A DNA stretch of 64,000 nucleotides from M3007 sp041160955 (lineage in GTDB: Bacteria; Bacteroidota; Bacteroidia; Chitinophagales; Saprospiraceae). Both the position numbers and the translations under genes were made by a program. Location: NCBI GenBank assembly GCA_041160955.1, contig JBEAVK010000155.1, forward strand, positions 18,872 to 82,871, given 5' to 3'. The notes under the pieces are model-generated. The model was not told the origin of the DNA. It saw only the letters and a list, made by a program, of their open reading frames with translations, and made no database searches. Positions 1 to 8,211 of this stretch are shown here, piece after piece. Position 1 is the first letter of the stretch. Each line of letters opens with the position of its first letter.

Positions 1-345
1 CCCCGGTAACGGCGACAAATCAATCACTTGAATCCCTTGATTTTCGCCTTCCGAACTGGCATAAGCGACCTCTTTATAGACCCTTATTTCTTTCCATATC
101 ATGGATCCATAAGGAATGGTTTTGATCAAAACAGGATTAGCCGGATCCGTCACCTCTACAATAAAAGTGGACGTAGAACCTCCTACCAAAGCATATTCAT
201 GGCCTTGTTTGGTAAATCCAAATACACCAGCAATGTCTTGGCCAGGAAAACTCATTTCCGAAACATATTGGATATTGAAATTTTGGGCATTCAGTGTTGC
301 GCAAAATGCCATGAATAGGAGCAAAAAAAGTTGTTTGTTCATCAT
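1..345 (-). CDS. Secreted protein, choice-of-anchor B / LVIVD-repeat type (5' part only)
   Basis: The first 115 codons of a leftward gene are visible; the rest lies beyond the window edge. It opens with MMNKQ and a hydrophobic stretch ending in a signal-peptidase-like site near 'LNAQN', so the product is exported. What follows ('SEMSFPGQDIAGVFGF', then 'GGSTSTFIVEVTDPANPVL', then 'GENQGIQVIDLSPL') has the strand-and-turn pattern of LVIVD or choice-of-anchor B proteins, which form a beta-propeller-like domain and often end in a T9SS sorting domain. Two adjacent ATGs (345 and 342) are possible starts. The family call comes from motif resemblance only, and the C-terminus cannot be checked here. 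Confidence 0.6.
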   Translation of the reverse strand, partial: MMNKQLFLLLFMAFCATLNAQNFNIQYVSEMSFPGQDIAGVFGFTKQGHEYALVGGSTSTFIVEVTDPANPVLIKTIPYGSMIWKEIRVYKEVAYASSEGENQGIQVIDLSPLPG

Positions 346-661
346 AGATAGACTTGTTTAAAAGACCCTTTAGTAAAAAGGTCTTAGGCATGAATAGTTT
401 TAAATAATTCAGGCAAAGTTAATACAAATTACGGAATCGTGGACTAGTACCAATTATTATTTATGTAGTATCCGTATTTTTCTTTTTTTATGTAATAGAC
501 ATTATATTGAATTAGAGTCGTAATGCTGAAATGAGGAAATTTTTATCAAATCAAATTTTGCAGTCGAAATGGGGTGTTTTCGGTGAAAAATTTAACGAAA
601 ATTAACCATTCTCAGCATACGAAACTAATGCTGTATAATGTCTAATATCTTTCCCAAAAAA
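346..661. other. AT-rich intergenic region with a possible leftward promoter
   Basis: This is 316 bp between two leftward genes. The reverse complement of 414-421 reads TAACTTTG, a match to the Bacteroidota -7 box, about 70 bp before the start at 345. No coding frame or strong terminator was seen in the rest. Confidence 0.35.
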
Positions 662-2071
662 TTACTTGCGCATATACACTACATAATCGCCTACAAAAAA
701 GATCTGTTGATAGGATGACAATACCTCGTCGGGTACGCTCAAAGTCTTATCGTAGATTAGGTATTTATAAAATGTATTTTTCCCATCTAACGCATTAAAA
801 TTGTACCTTTGGAAATAATTATTTCGAACTAATGCCTCGTTTTTTGCAAAAAAACCAATAGTGCTGCGTGGTGGTAAAAAGGAAAAAAATGGCTTTACCT
901 CCGCCAAATCCCTACGGGTTGCGCCTACTTTAGTATAGGTCAAATACGCCCCTCCGAGTACAAAAACAACAGCCAATGGCAATAACCACCGAGGTGTCGC
1001 TACGGCTTTTAAAGGTACTAATATCGAAGCCAGAAAAGTCCCAAAAGCCAACGCAAACCAAGGCAACGAAGGTATAATATAGTGTGGCGCCTGTTTAAGA
1101 CTTACCATCACGGGCAATACCGCCATCGCCCCTATACCCATGAAAAACAACACCGCCACCCAATATGCAGGAGCAACACTTCGGCCTTTACGCCGCATAA
1201 TAAAGAACCAAGCCAAACCCAACAGGATGATAAAATGGGCGTGTATTTCAAAAAAACGCTGCACCATATATAAGCGGTGTGGTGCAATATTTTCCATACG
1301 TTTGCCTTGAATAGCGGCCATTACTTGTTGGTCAAAATACGTAGTCAGCGCAATTCGAGCGGGCTCGTACAAAAAAAATGCCCCTATTCCAGCCAAAACC
1401 ACCACAGTCAGTAAGGCCGTTTGGGTCAATACAGTACTCCAACTTGGTATTTTGCTGCTCCACGCATATACACCCCAAAATGCTAAAGGAAACAAACCTG
1501 CCGGCCCTTTTGTTAAAAACGCTGCAACCACCAACAGACCCGCACCAATCACATACAGTAGGCGATGATTTGGCGCAAATGCTGTTTTCTGTAAAGGATA
1601 TGCCTTGAGGAGGAGTGCCACCGCACCAAGATCAAACAGGGTCATGGTACACTCCAGCATATTACTGGTGTACCGCATAAACGACTCTTCGTTCAGTATC
1701 CAGAAAAAAAGTGGTAAAGGCCACCAGTCTTGAATCGTTGTATTTTGAAAGACATTACGCCAGATACGCGCCATCAAAAACATAGTGCATAAAACCACCA
1801 CAGCGCAATACACGCGTTCCGTACCATACCCACTTCCAAATAATCTAAAAAACAAAGATTGAATACCAAACATCAAGGGCGGATGCTCATTAAACTGGGA
1901 AAACATAGTGTCCGATAGTTTTAATGACCATAGCGAACCAATACCATTGGCAAGGTTATTGGACAATGCCGCATAGCAAACACCATCAATAAACATACCA
2001 TCCTGCACCAAGGGTATGGCAAATAAAATAAGGAACAAAGCCAATAAAATAAGGTAACTACTTTTGAGCAT
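662..2071 (-). CDS. Glycosyltransferase family 39-like integral membrane protein
   Basis: A 469-residue polytopic membrane protein with about ten hydrophobic segments. An N-terminal signal-anchor helix is followed by an acidic pair in the first periplasmic loop (D29-G30, 'MFIDGVCYA') and an 'NEHPPL' motif near residues 61-66. This layout is that of GT-C glycosyltransferases (PMT/ArnT, PF13231 type), which move sugars from polyprenyl-phosphate carriers to lipids or proteins on the periplasmic side. The acidic loop residue is normally catalytic. It stands alone: its neighbours are divergent or far off, so acceptor and sugar are unknown. Length is typical for short bacterial GT39 proteins. The fold call is firm; substrate is not inferable. 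Confidence 0.75.
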   Translation of the reverse strand: MLKSSYLILLALFLILFAIPLVQDGMFIDGVCYAALSNNLANGIGSLWSLKLSDTMFSQFNEHPPLMFGIQSLFFRLFGSGYGTERVYCAVVVLCTMFLMARIWRNVFQNTTIQDWWPLPLFFWILNEESFMRYTSNMLECTMTLFDLGAVALLLKAYPLQKTAFAPNHRLLYVIGAGLLVVAAFLTKGPAGLFPLAFWGVYAWSSKIPSWSTVLTQTALLTVVVLAGIGAFFLYEPARIALTTYFDQQVMAAIQGKRMENIAPHRLYMVQRFFEIHAHFIILLGLAWFFIMRRKGRSVAPAYWVAVLFFMGIGAMAVLPVMVSLKQAPHYIIPSLPWFALAFGTFLASILVPLKAVATPRWLLPLAVVFVLGGAYLTYTKVGATRRDLAEVKPFFSFLPPRSTIGFFAKNEALVRNNYFQRYNFNALDGKNTFYKYLIYDKTLSVPDEVLSSYQQIFFVGDYVVYMRK

Positions 2072-2106
2072 CTCGGATAATTTATGGTGTAAAGGTAGGC
2101 GGGAGA

Positions 2107-2136
2107 TTTGAAGTATAAAAATTATCCTTACCTTCG
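2107..2136 (+). promoter_or_regulatory. Probable promoter of the xisH/xisI unit
   Basis: TTTG at 2107-2110, then an 18-nt spacer and TACCTTCG at 2129-2136. This fits the Bacteroidota -33/-7 pattern (TTTG, about 19 nt, TAnnTTTG) with one mismatch. The ATG follows at 2159. Confidence 0.45.
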
Positions 2137-2158
2137 CATGAGATTTGAATATTAGCCG

Positions 2159-2572
2159 ATGCTTAAAAAAGATTTATTTCATGATAATGTAAGAGCAGCA
2201 CTTGAAAAGGAAGGCTGGATTATTACCCATGATCCTTATTTTATCCGCCTAGGTAAACGGAAGGGCTTTATTGATTTAGGAGCAGAATTACTAGCGGCAG
2301 AGCGCGGTTTGTAGAAAATTGCGGTGGAAATCAAAGGATTTACCGGTATGTCAGATGTTGATGAGTTTGAAGATGCTCTTGGGCAATTTTTAATCTACAA
2401 GTTAGCATTAATAGAAAAAGAATCAGATCGGACTCTTTTCTTAGCAGTCCCTGTACATTTTTATAAAACCTTTTTTGACGATAGTTTTTTTGTGAATGTA
2501 GTAAAGACTTATAAAGTATTTATAATCGTTTATGATCAAAAACAAAATACAATAATAGAATGGATAAAGTAG
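2159..2572 (+). pseudogene. xisH: xisH (fdxN-element excision controlling factor family) with an in-frame stop
   Basis: From ATG 2159 the frame reads MLKKDLFHDNVRAALEKEGW, continues through 'ITHDPYFIRLGKRKGFIDLGAELLAAERGL', and meets a TAG at 2312-2314 (codon 52). The same frame resumes with 'KIAVEIKGF' and 'DALGQFLIYKLAL' to the stop at 2572. Both halves match the XisH family from end to end at its usual length (about 138 residues), including the D...VEIK core of a PD-(D/E)xK nuclease-like fold. The stop sits just before VEIK, so the 51-residue product would lack that core. One base change (for example CAG to TAG) explains it; sequencing error or recoding are alternatives. The 3' end overlaps xisI by 13 nt. 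Confidence 0.8.
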
Positions 2573-2904
2573 CACAATACAAGCAAATAGTTCGGTCTGT
2601 TTTTACTTATATTGCTTCATTAATCCCATCAGACAATAAAGTAGAAACACAAATAATTACGGACGATGAGCATGGTCACTATGTACTGTTTTCCGTAGGT
2701 TGGGAACAAGATGATTACCGTGAATACGCACCTTTTGCACATATTGATGTAAAAGATGACGGGAAAGTATGGATACAACATGATGGCACTGATCTCGTAA
2801 TTGCCCAAATGCTAATGGATGAAGGTATAACTCAGGCGGATATTGTCTTGGGTTTTCGTGCTCCATTTATTCGGACATTGATGCCGGAATTTGCCGCAGG
2901 CTAA
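2560..2904 (+). CDS. xisI: XisI family protein
   Basis: A 114-residue protein with the full XisI family layout: an N-terminal 'MDKVAQYKQIVRSVF' helix, the central 'VGWEQDDYREYAPFAHIDVK' strands, and a C-terminal 'GITQADIVLGFRAPFIR' segment. XisI is encoded directly after XisH in many cyanobacteria and some Bacteroidota, and was first linked to excision of the Anabaena fdxN element. Its biochemical role is not settled. Here it starts inside the 3' end of xisH, as is usual for the pair, and is intact although xisH is interrupted. No recombinase (XisF type) or element boundary is visible nearby, so the pair does not look like part of an excisable element in this window. Confidence 0.85.
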   Translation: MDKVAQYKQIVRSVFTYIASLIPSDNKVETQIITDDEHGHYVLFSVGWEQDDYREYAPFAHIDVKDDGKVWIQHDGTDLVIAQMLMDEGITQADIVLGFRAPFIRTLMPEFAAG

Positions 2905-2977
2905 ACAAAAAATACTTCACGCCTTACCCCAAATTGATATAGGAGGAAGACCTGAGGAACTATTTACAACTAAAAAA

Positions 2978-3736
2978 ATGATCAGAGCAGAAAATATTAC
3001 CAAATCATACGGCGAGACCGAAGTCCTCAAAGGTGTTTCTTTTACTTTTGAAGCAGGAAAAACCAATTTGATTATCGGCCGTTCCGGTGCTGGCAAAACA
3101 GTACTACTCAAAATACTTGTAGGACTCCAAACCCCAAGTTCGGGTAAGGTATGGTACAACGATATTGATTTTACCGACCTTGATAAGAATGGGATGCGGG
3201 CAACCCGTATGCAAATCGGAATGCTATTTCAGGGTTCTGCCCTATTTGATTCCTTGACGGTGGAAGAAAATATCCGATTTCCAATGGATATGTTTACCTC
3301 TTTTACGCTAAAAGAAAAACTGGAACGGGTCAACTATTGCCTAGAACGCGTTGGATTGGGCGGTAACAACAAAAAATACCCTTCCGAACTTTCTGGTGGT
3401 ATGCAAAAACGCGTGGGTATTGCACGCTCCATTGTGTTGAAGCCCAAGTATCTATTCTGCGACGAACCCAATTCGGGTCTCGATCCCAAAACCTCTATTG
3501 TTATCGACGAGCTGCTTCATAATATTACCCGCGAAGACGAGATCACCACCATTATTAATACCCATGATATGAACTCGGTAATGGAAATTGGGGAAAATAT
3601 CTGCTTCCTGCACGAAGGCAAACTGGAATGGAGCGGCAATAAGGATATGGTACTGGAAAGCGATAACGAAAATTTACAGACGTTTATGTTTGCTTCGCCG
3701 TTTTTACAACGATTGAGGAAAGCTGCTTTAGGGTAG
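2978..3736 (+). CDS. ABC transporter ATP-binding protein, MlaF-like
   Basis: A 252-residue ABC ATPase with every core motif: Walker A GRSGAGKT (34-41), Q-loop Q85, signature LSGGMQ (138-143), Walker B YLFCDE (158-163) and H-loop H196. 'EPNSGLDPKTSIVIDELL' and 'INTHDMNSVMEIGE' are typical of the Mla/Ttg2A group, whose complex moves phospholipids between inner and outer membrane. I chose ATG 2978; the frame is open upstream to a TTG at 2891, but that part has no homology and overlaps xisI. The permease (MlaE) and substrate-binding (MlaD) genes normally next to it are absent here. It may share the upstream transcript with xisI (73-bp gap). Confidence 0.85.
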   Translation: MIRAENITKSYGETEVLKGVSFTFEAGKTNLIIGRSGAGKTVLLKILVGLQTPSSGKVWYNDIDFTDLDKNGMRATRMQIGMLFQGSALFDSLTVEENIRFPMDMFTSFTLKEKLERVNYCLERVGLGGNNKKYPSELSGGMQKRVGIARSIVLKPKYLFCDEPNSGLDPKTSIVIDELLHNITREDEITTIINTHDMNSVMEIGENICFLHEGKLEWSGNKDMVLESDNENLQTFMFASPFLQRLRKAALG

Positions 3737-3865
3737 GGCATTTGAATAATTTAAAGATAAGAAATGAAATAGATAATGTCTGTTCCCAACCATTCTGCTA
3801 TTTTTTTTGTTGTTTTTTAATTCAGTTCCAATACTTATACCTATATTTGGAGCAAATTCCTCGAC

Positions 3866-4624
3866 ATGATACGCATTTATTTATTCCTCGTTATGGCGGC
3901 ATGGTTTATTTCGCCCGCTTCCGCTCAGATTACACAACAACCGTTGGGTATCATTTACAATTATGAAACGACCTACAACCTCAAACTGACCACCAATCGG
4001 GGCTTTGTTTTTGGTATGGAAAAAGGCCGTTTACGCACTTATGATCGTACTACTTTTTACCACCTCAGTATTGGTGAAATACACCACCCCAGGGAAACGC
4101 GGCAAAGTGCACCACCACAAACACGCTACCGTTCCTATGTATTTGGGAAACAAAATGCATTATATGCACTACGCGGAGGATGGGGCGTAAAACGTTATCT
4201 ATCCGAAAAAGCCAAGGTAAAAGGGGTAGCAGTGGGGTATAGTTATACTTTTGGCCCTACCTTGGGTTTGGTCAAGCCTTATTATTTGGCATTAGCATTG
4301 GATAGCCCGGATAATCCGTTGAACTATATTATACGGTTACAAAAGTACAGCGAAAAAAATGCTGCCAGATTCCTCAACAACAATAATATACTAGGAGCGG
4401 CACCCTTTACACGTGGTCTTAAAGAAATTTCTTTATTGCCCGGGGGTAGTGCTTCACTGGCCTTTCATTTGGACTGGGGGGCTTTTGATGAGCGCGTAAA
4501 AGCACTTGAATTGGGCGTAATGGTCGATTTCTTTGTCCGCAATGCACCATTGCTTATCTCCGAATACAATACACCGCTTTTTGTCAATTTTTTTGCCAAT
4601 ATACAGTTTGGAAAAAGAAAGTAA
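3866..4624 (+). CDS. Secreted protein of unknown function, possible outer-membrane beta-barrel
   Basis: A 252-residue product with a clear signal peptide (MIRIYLFLVMAAWFISPASA, cleavage before Q). The mature part is rich in alternating aromatic and hydrophobic stretches ('YALRGGWGVKRYL', 'GVAVGYSYTFGPTLGLVKPYYLALAL') and ends 'VNFFANIQFGKRK'. This resembles small outer-membrane beta-barrel proteins of Bacteroidota, which often end in an aromatic-X-F-like strand. No enzymatic motif was recognised. A TATATTTG box at 3842-3849 may serve as its -7 element. It is followed by a hairpin terminator at about 4710, so it is probably a single-gene transcript. Localisation is likely; function unknown. 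Confidence 0.6.
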   Translation: MIRIYLFLVMAAWFISPASAQITQQPLGIIYNYETTYNLKLTTNRGFVFGMEKGRLRTYDRTTFYHLSIGEIHHPRETRQSAPPQTRYRSYVFGKQNALYALRGGWGVKRYLSEKAKVKGVAVGYSYTFGPTLGLVKPYYLALALDSPDNPLNYIIRLQKYSEKNAARFLNNNNILGAAPFTRGLKEISLLPGGSASLAFHLDWGAFDERVKALELGVMVDFFVRNAPLLISEYNTPLFVNFFANIQFGKRK

Positions 4625-4709
4625 AAATAATTGAATAGCACCCAACCTATTTCTAAATGTAGGGAGTCTATACAATACAAACTCATTCTATATCCATTCT
4701 ATTGTAGTA

Positions 4710-4748
4710 TTCCCCCGGGCAGAAACTGTGGCCGGGGGATTTTTTTTT
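4710..4748 (+). terminator. Rho-independent terminator
   Basis: A GC-rich stem (TCCCCCGGGC against GCCGGGGGA, one bulged base, loop AGAAACTGTG) followed by a run of T. It ends transcription from the secreted-protein gene before the DUF177 promoter. Confidence 0.75.
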
Positions 4749-4780
4749 GCAAAATCTTTTTTTATTTTCCAAATTGGTAT

Positions 4781-4788
4781 TACCTTTG
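4781..4788 (+). promoter_or_regulatory. -7 box of the DUF177-rpmF transcript
   Basis: TACCTTTG exactly matches the Bacteroidota TAnnTTTG consensus, 27 bp before the ATG at 4816. The -33 region is only T-rich. Confidence 0.5.
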
Positions 4789-4815
4789 CCGCCCGAAAAT
4801 TAAACCGGAAAAGCA

Positions 4816-5343
4816 ATGGGCATTTTCTCTGCGTATTCCTTGCCAATTCAAGGGCTAAAAGATGGGCTTCACAAGTACAAGTATGTACTAGATGGGTCTT
4901 TTTTCCAGCATTTTGATGCATCTCCTATTGGAGAGAGCGAAATTGAGGTGGAAGTAGAATTGGATATGCGTCCGAATATGATAGTCATAGACTTCATTTT
5001 ATCGGGTTGGATAAGTGCTAGTTGTGATCGTTGCAGCGCAGATATTCAACTGCCCATTGACAGCGATCAGGTTTTATTTGTTAAATATAGCGAAGAAAAC
5101 GAAGAAGATGACGACGAGGTGATTTTTATTAGCCGAGATGCGCCTTCTTTTAATTTAGCAAAATATTTGTACGAATTTTCGGTGCTTTCATTACCCATTA
5201 CTAATGTGTATGATTGTGAAAGCGAAGAAGAACCTCCTTGTAATACCGACGTACTCCAGTTTTTGGGTAACCACGGTGGTAGCGAAGGAGATGACCCGCC
5301 ACCAGATTCTTCTATCTGGGACGCGTTGAAAAATATAAAATAG
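4816..5343 (+). CDS. DUF177 (YceD-like) protein
   Basis: A 175-residue DUF177 protein. Family features seen are the central CDRC motif (C70, C73), a second Cys pair (C133, C141) that could complete a metal site, the acidic linker 'SEENEEDDDEV' and a C-terminal 'LPPD..W..L' tail ('PPPDSSIWDALKNIK'). DUF177/YceD genes sit just upstream of rpmF (L32) across bacteria and affect 23S rRNA accumulation. The same order is kept here with an 81-bp gap, so co-transcription is likely. No Zn ligand has been proved; that part is inference from the Cys spacing. Confidence 0.85.
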   Translation: MGIFSAYSLPIQGLKDGLHKYKYVLDGSFFQHFDASPIGESEIEVEVELDMRPNMIVIDFILSGWISASCDRCSADIQLPIDSDQVLFVKYSEENEEDDDEVIFISRDAPSFNLAKYLYEFSVLSLPITNVYDCESEEEPPCNTDVLQFLGNHGGSEGDDPPPDSSIWDALKNIK

Positions 5344-5424
5344 TAACTTGTTTTTTCATACATCAGGTACATAAATAAAAAAGACACACTAATTTATTTA
5401 TTTATCGCAATTATAATTTGAGTC

Positions 5425-5631
5425 ATGCCAAATCCAAAATGGCGGCATTCCAAGCGCCGCAAGCGCGCACGCCGCACACACGACACAGCCGCAATGCCAA
5501 CTTTGACTGTTTGCCCGGTTACAGGTGAGCGTCACGTGATGCACCGTGCGTACAAGATCGATGGTAATCTTTACTATCGCGGCCAATTATTGATTCCATC
5601 GCGCGAGGCGGCCAGTGCCGCAGAGGCGTAG
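5425..5631 (+). CDS. rpmF: 50S ribosomal protein L32
   Basis: A 68-residue basic protein starting MPNPKWRHSKRRKRARRTHD, the standard L32 N-terminus. 'CPVTGERHVMHRAYKIDGNLYYRGQ' follows. It is a component of the large ribosomal subunit near the peptidyl-transferase region. It has one Cys (C31) where zinc-type L32 has four, so it is the zinc-independent (C-) form. The C-terminus is a short Ala/Glu-rich tail. It lies downstream of the DUF177 gene and ends at a hairpin terminator. Confidence 0.95.
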   Translation: MPNPKWRHSKRRKRARRTHDTAAMPTLTVCPVTGERHVMHRAYKIDGNLYYRGQLLIPSREAASAAEA

Positions 5632-5660
5632 GTAATCTACTTGTCGTCAATTTTTGAGGA

Positions 5661-5699
5661 GGCTCCAGTCCCGTTCGTCGGGATACTGTGGGGCTTTTT
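5661..5699 (+). terminator. Terminator after rpmF
   Basis: An interrupted stem closed by CCCG-TTCGT-CGGG, with outer pairing of CCAGT and ACTGTGG, then GGGC and five T. It lies 29 bp after the rpmF stop. Confidence 0.6.
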
Positions 5700-5744
5700 C
5701 TATTTGTACCCAACTGCTGCTCTCATTCAACGATTTATTCGCTT

Positions 5745-6125
5745 ATGAAACAAATCATAAAAACTGACCAAGCTCCATTGCCCATTGGCCCCTATAATCA
5801 AGCCATGGTTTTTAATGGTATGGTCTTTATTTCTGGCCAAATTGCACTACATCCAGTCACCGGCGATCTCGTACTCGATACCATCGAAATCGAAACGCGC
5901 CAAGTACTCGATAATGTAAAAGCCGTACTCGAAGCCAGCGGTAGTAGCCTCAATAAAGTGTTGAAAGCCTCTGTTTTCGTCAAAGATATTAATCAGTTTG
6001 GCCGAATCAATGCAGTATATGCCGAGTATTTCGCAGAAGACACTGCGCCTGCACGCGAACTTGTTCAGGTAGCCGAATTGCCCAAATTTGTAAATATCGA
6101 AATTTCTGTCATAGCGGCAATTTAA
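5745..6125 (+). CDS. ridA: RidA family reactive-intermediate deaminase
   Basis: A 126-residue RidA (YjgF/UK114) protein that hydrolyses enamine/imine intermediates such as 2-aminoacrylate to ketoacids and ammonia, protecting PLP enzymes. Typical blocks seen are 'AP.PIGPYNQA', 'FISGQIAL', the substrate-binding Arg104 in 'APAREL', 'VAELPK', and Glu119 in 'VNIEISVIAA'. I chose ATG 5745 because the family begins with this MKQIIKT-type segment; an in-frame start at 5688 would add 19 residues without homology and lie in the terminator region. It precedes trpS by 37 bp and is probably co-transcribed with it. Confidence 0.93.
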   Translation: MKQIIKTDQAPLPIGPYNQAMVFNGMVFISGQIALHPVTGDLVLDTIEIETRQVLDNVKAVLEASGSSLNKVLKASVFVKDINQFGRINAVYAEYFAEDTAPARELVQVAELPKFVNIEISVIAAI

Positions 6126-6162
6126 CCAACAACCCATTCATTACAATTAAGCACCCATATTT

Positions 6163-7164
6163 ATGAAAAGTGTTCTTTCCGGAGTCCAGCCCACAGGCGA
6201 TCTGCATATTGGTAACTATTTTGGGGCAATCCAAAACTGGGTACGCCTGCAAGATAATTACGAGTGTCGCTACTGTGTAGTAGATTACCACTCTATGACA
6301 ATGCCATACAATGCTGTACAATTGCGGGAAAATACTTGGAATATGGTGTTCCAATTGTTGGCCTGTGGCGTAAAACCGGAAAATTTGTTTATCCAAAGCC
6401 TTGTCCCCGAACACACTGAACTGGGCTGGATACTCAATTGCGTCACCTCTTACGGTGAACTACAACGCATGACACAGTTCAAGGATAAAAGTGACCAGTT
6501 GAAGGAAACCGATGGTGATGCCTTTATTAGTGTGGGTTTGTTTGATTATCCAGTGCTTCAAGCAGCAGATATATTGATCTACCACGCAGATTATGTACCC
6601 GTAGGCAAAGACCAAGAACAGCACTTGGAACTTTCCCGTAATATTGCACAACGCTTTAATAATCAATTTGGTAAGGAGTATTTTATCCACCCCGAACCCT
6701 TGTTTACCGAAACACCTAAAATACTTTCTCCAGCGGATCCAAACCGCAAAATGAGCAAAAGCCTCGGCGAAAAGCATTATATCAATCTTTTTGGTGAGGA
6801 GGAGCGTGTGCGTAAGCAAATCAAATCGGCAGTAACAGATACTGGCGATACTCCAGCGGGTGAAATGAGTGCAGGCGTAAAGAACCTGTTCGAACTCATG
6901 CGCGCCTGTGGCAATATGGAAGCGCACAACAGCCTGATGGAGGATTATAAAAGTGGTAGTTTGCGCTATTCTGATTTAAAAGAACATACTGCCAATACCT
7001 TGATTGGGCTTATTACGCCGTTCCGCGAGCGTCTAGCCGAATTAAAAGCCGATAAACGCGCTGTTAAACAGCAAATTCAAGAGAGTAGTGCGGTAGTGCG
7101 GCAGCGTGCACAGCGTACCATGCAGGAAGTAAGGGAACTGACAGGATTGGCATCGTTGAAATAA
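6163..7164 (+). CDS. trpS: Tryptophanyl-tRNA synthetase
   Basis: A 333-residue class I aminoacyl-tRNA synthetase that charges tRNA-Trp. The HIGH-equivalent HIGN is at 15-18 within 'PTGDLHIGNYFGA' and KMSKS at 196-200. Other TrpRS blocks are 'CVVDYHS', 'DYPVLQAADILIY' and 'VPVGKDQEQHLELSRNIA'. The length matches the compact bacterial enzyme. It lies just after ridA and meets the convergent kinase gene with a 9-bp gap. Nothing unusual was seen. Confidence 0.97.
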   Translation: MKSVLSGVQPTGDLHIGNYFGAIQNWVRLQDNYECRYCVVDYHSMTMPYNAVQLRENTWNMVFQLLACGVKPENLFIQSLVPEHTELGWILNCVTSYGELQRMTQFKDKSDQLKETDGDAFISVGLFDYPVLQAADILIYHADYVPVGKDQEQHLELSRNIAQRFNNQFGKEYFIHPEPLFTETPKILSPADPNRKMSKSLGEKHYINLFGEEERVRKQIKSAVTDTGDTPAGEMSAGVKNLFELMRACGNMEAHNSLMEDYKSGSLRYSDLKEHTANTLIGLITPFRERLAELKADKRAVKQQIQESSAVVRQRAQRTMQEVRELTGLASLK

Positions 7165-7173
7165 AATAAAAAC

Positions 7174-8202
7174 CTATTTGCTGCGTACTGCGGCTAACAA
7201 CGCTAATTGATTCCGCGCCCGTACCAAATTATGCTCATCATAAGCGGTTTTGTAATACCGATCACCATCTAAATAATCAGATAAAAATCGCAGTGCCTGC
7301 TCGCTGATGATCCATAATGCACCTAAATGCAGGTATTCCCGTTCATTTTTTGTTAAAAAACCTGTCGTAGCAGCCAAAAAGCCTTCATCGAGTGCTTCCC
7401 ATACCTCTTTCCTAATGGCGAGGTACTCTGCTGGTGCGTCCTCATAACGATCGGAAACAAATGTCCGTACCATATCGCCATAATCAGAAAGTACAGATCC
7501 CGGCATTACTGTGTCCCAGTCAATAACAGCGGCGGCTTTACCTGTCGCATTAGATAATAATACATTACCAGCCTTGGTATCGTTGTGGACAGGACGGATC
7601 GGGATTTGTCCATTTTTTAGCAATTGATCTACTTGTATGGCATATTGCTCTGCCTCAAAAACCTGGGTAATCTCTGTTGCTATACTTGCCGCTCTTTGCG
7701 CAATATCAGCCTTCAAAATATCCCTAAAACGCTTATACCGCTGTACCGTATAGTGAAACCCAGGTATAGATTCGTGTAGTTGTTGAATAGGAAAATCCGC
7801 AACCCCTTTTAAAAATGTCCCGTAAGCCCAGGCCGCTTCAAATGCTTCTTTTGTGTTGGGCAATTGCTCTGGGGCATACGTCCCTTCAAAAAAAGGCAAT
7901 ACACGCCAAAATGCACCATGTTCATCCTTAAAATAGGGTATTCCCGCTGCGGTACAAATTGGATCAAGAATACCTAATGGATAGTTAGTCTGCTGCCTAA
8001 GGTGCGCCGCTAACTGAACAAAATTGCCCATCAGGGCTACCGCATCAGGGAAAACATGGGTATTTATTTCTTGTAATAAAAACGGAGCAGTTTGTCCCAC
8101 CAAATGCACCTTAAGTGTTTTATTGATAAGACCCGCACCCAGTATTTCAAAGGATTGTACCCGTGTGTAGGGGAAAAATGGAGCAATAATCTGATCTATC
8201 AT
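7174..8202 (-). CDS. APH-family sugar kinase, N-acetylhexosamine 1-kinase (NahK)-like
   Basis: A 342-residue phosphotransferase of the aminoglycoside phosphotransferase/choline kinase fold. The catalytic loop HNDTK (206-210) with N213 and the metal-binding 'VIDWDTVMPG' (227 onward) match the NahK subgroup, which makes N-acetylhexosamine 1-phosphate from GlcNAc or GalNAc. The N-terminal 'GAGLINKTLKV' resembles the family's nucleotide-binding loop. It follows rfbD by 9 bp on the same strand, so both are probably co-transcribed in a sugar-nucleotide context. Substrate is inferred from the motif; antibiotic resistance is unlikely. Confidence 0.75.
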   Translation of the reverse strand: MIDQIIAPFFPYTRVQSFEILGAGLINKTLKVHLVGQTAPFLLQEINTHVFPDAVALMGNFVQLAAHLRQQTNYPLGILDPICTAAGIPYFKDEHGAFWRVLPFFEGTYAPEQLPNTKEAFEAAWAYGTFLKGVADFPIQQLHESIPGFHYTVQRYKRFRDILKADIAQRAASIATEITQVFEAEQYAIQVDQLLKNGQIPIRPVHNDTKAGNVLLSNATGKAAAVIDWDTVMPGSVLSDYGDMVRTFVSDRYEDAPAEYLAIRKEVWEALDEGFLAATTGFLTKNEREYLHLGALWIISEQALRFLSDYLDGDRYYKTAYDEHNLVRARNQLALLAAVRSK

Positions 8203-8211
8203 ATAAATCTC

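Noticed and set aside
2159..2904. An excisable fdxN-like element or recombinase-driven mobile element
   Set aside because: No XisF-type recombinase, direct repeats or element boundaries were seen around xisHI.
2891..2977. Upstream extension of the MlaF-like ATPase from TTG 2891
   Set aside because: The added 29 residues have no homology and overlap the end of xisI; ATG 2978 fits the family N-terminus.
7174..8202. Aminoglycoside resistance gene
   Set aside because: The fold is that of APH enzymes, but HNDTK and VIDWDTVMPG place it with sugar 1-kinases, and it follows rfbD.
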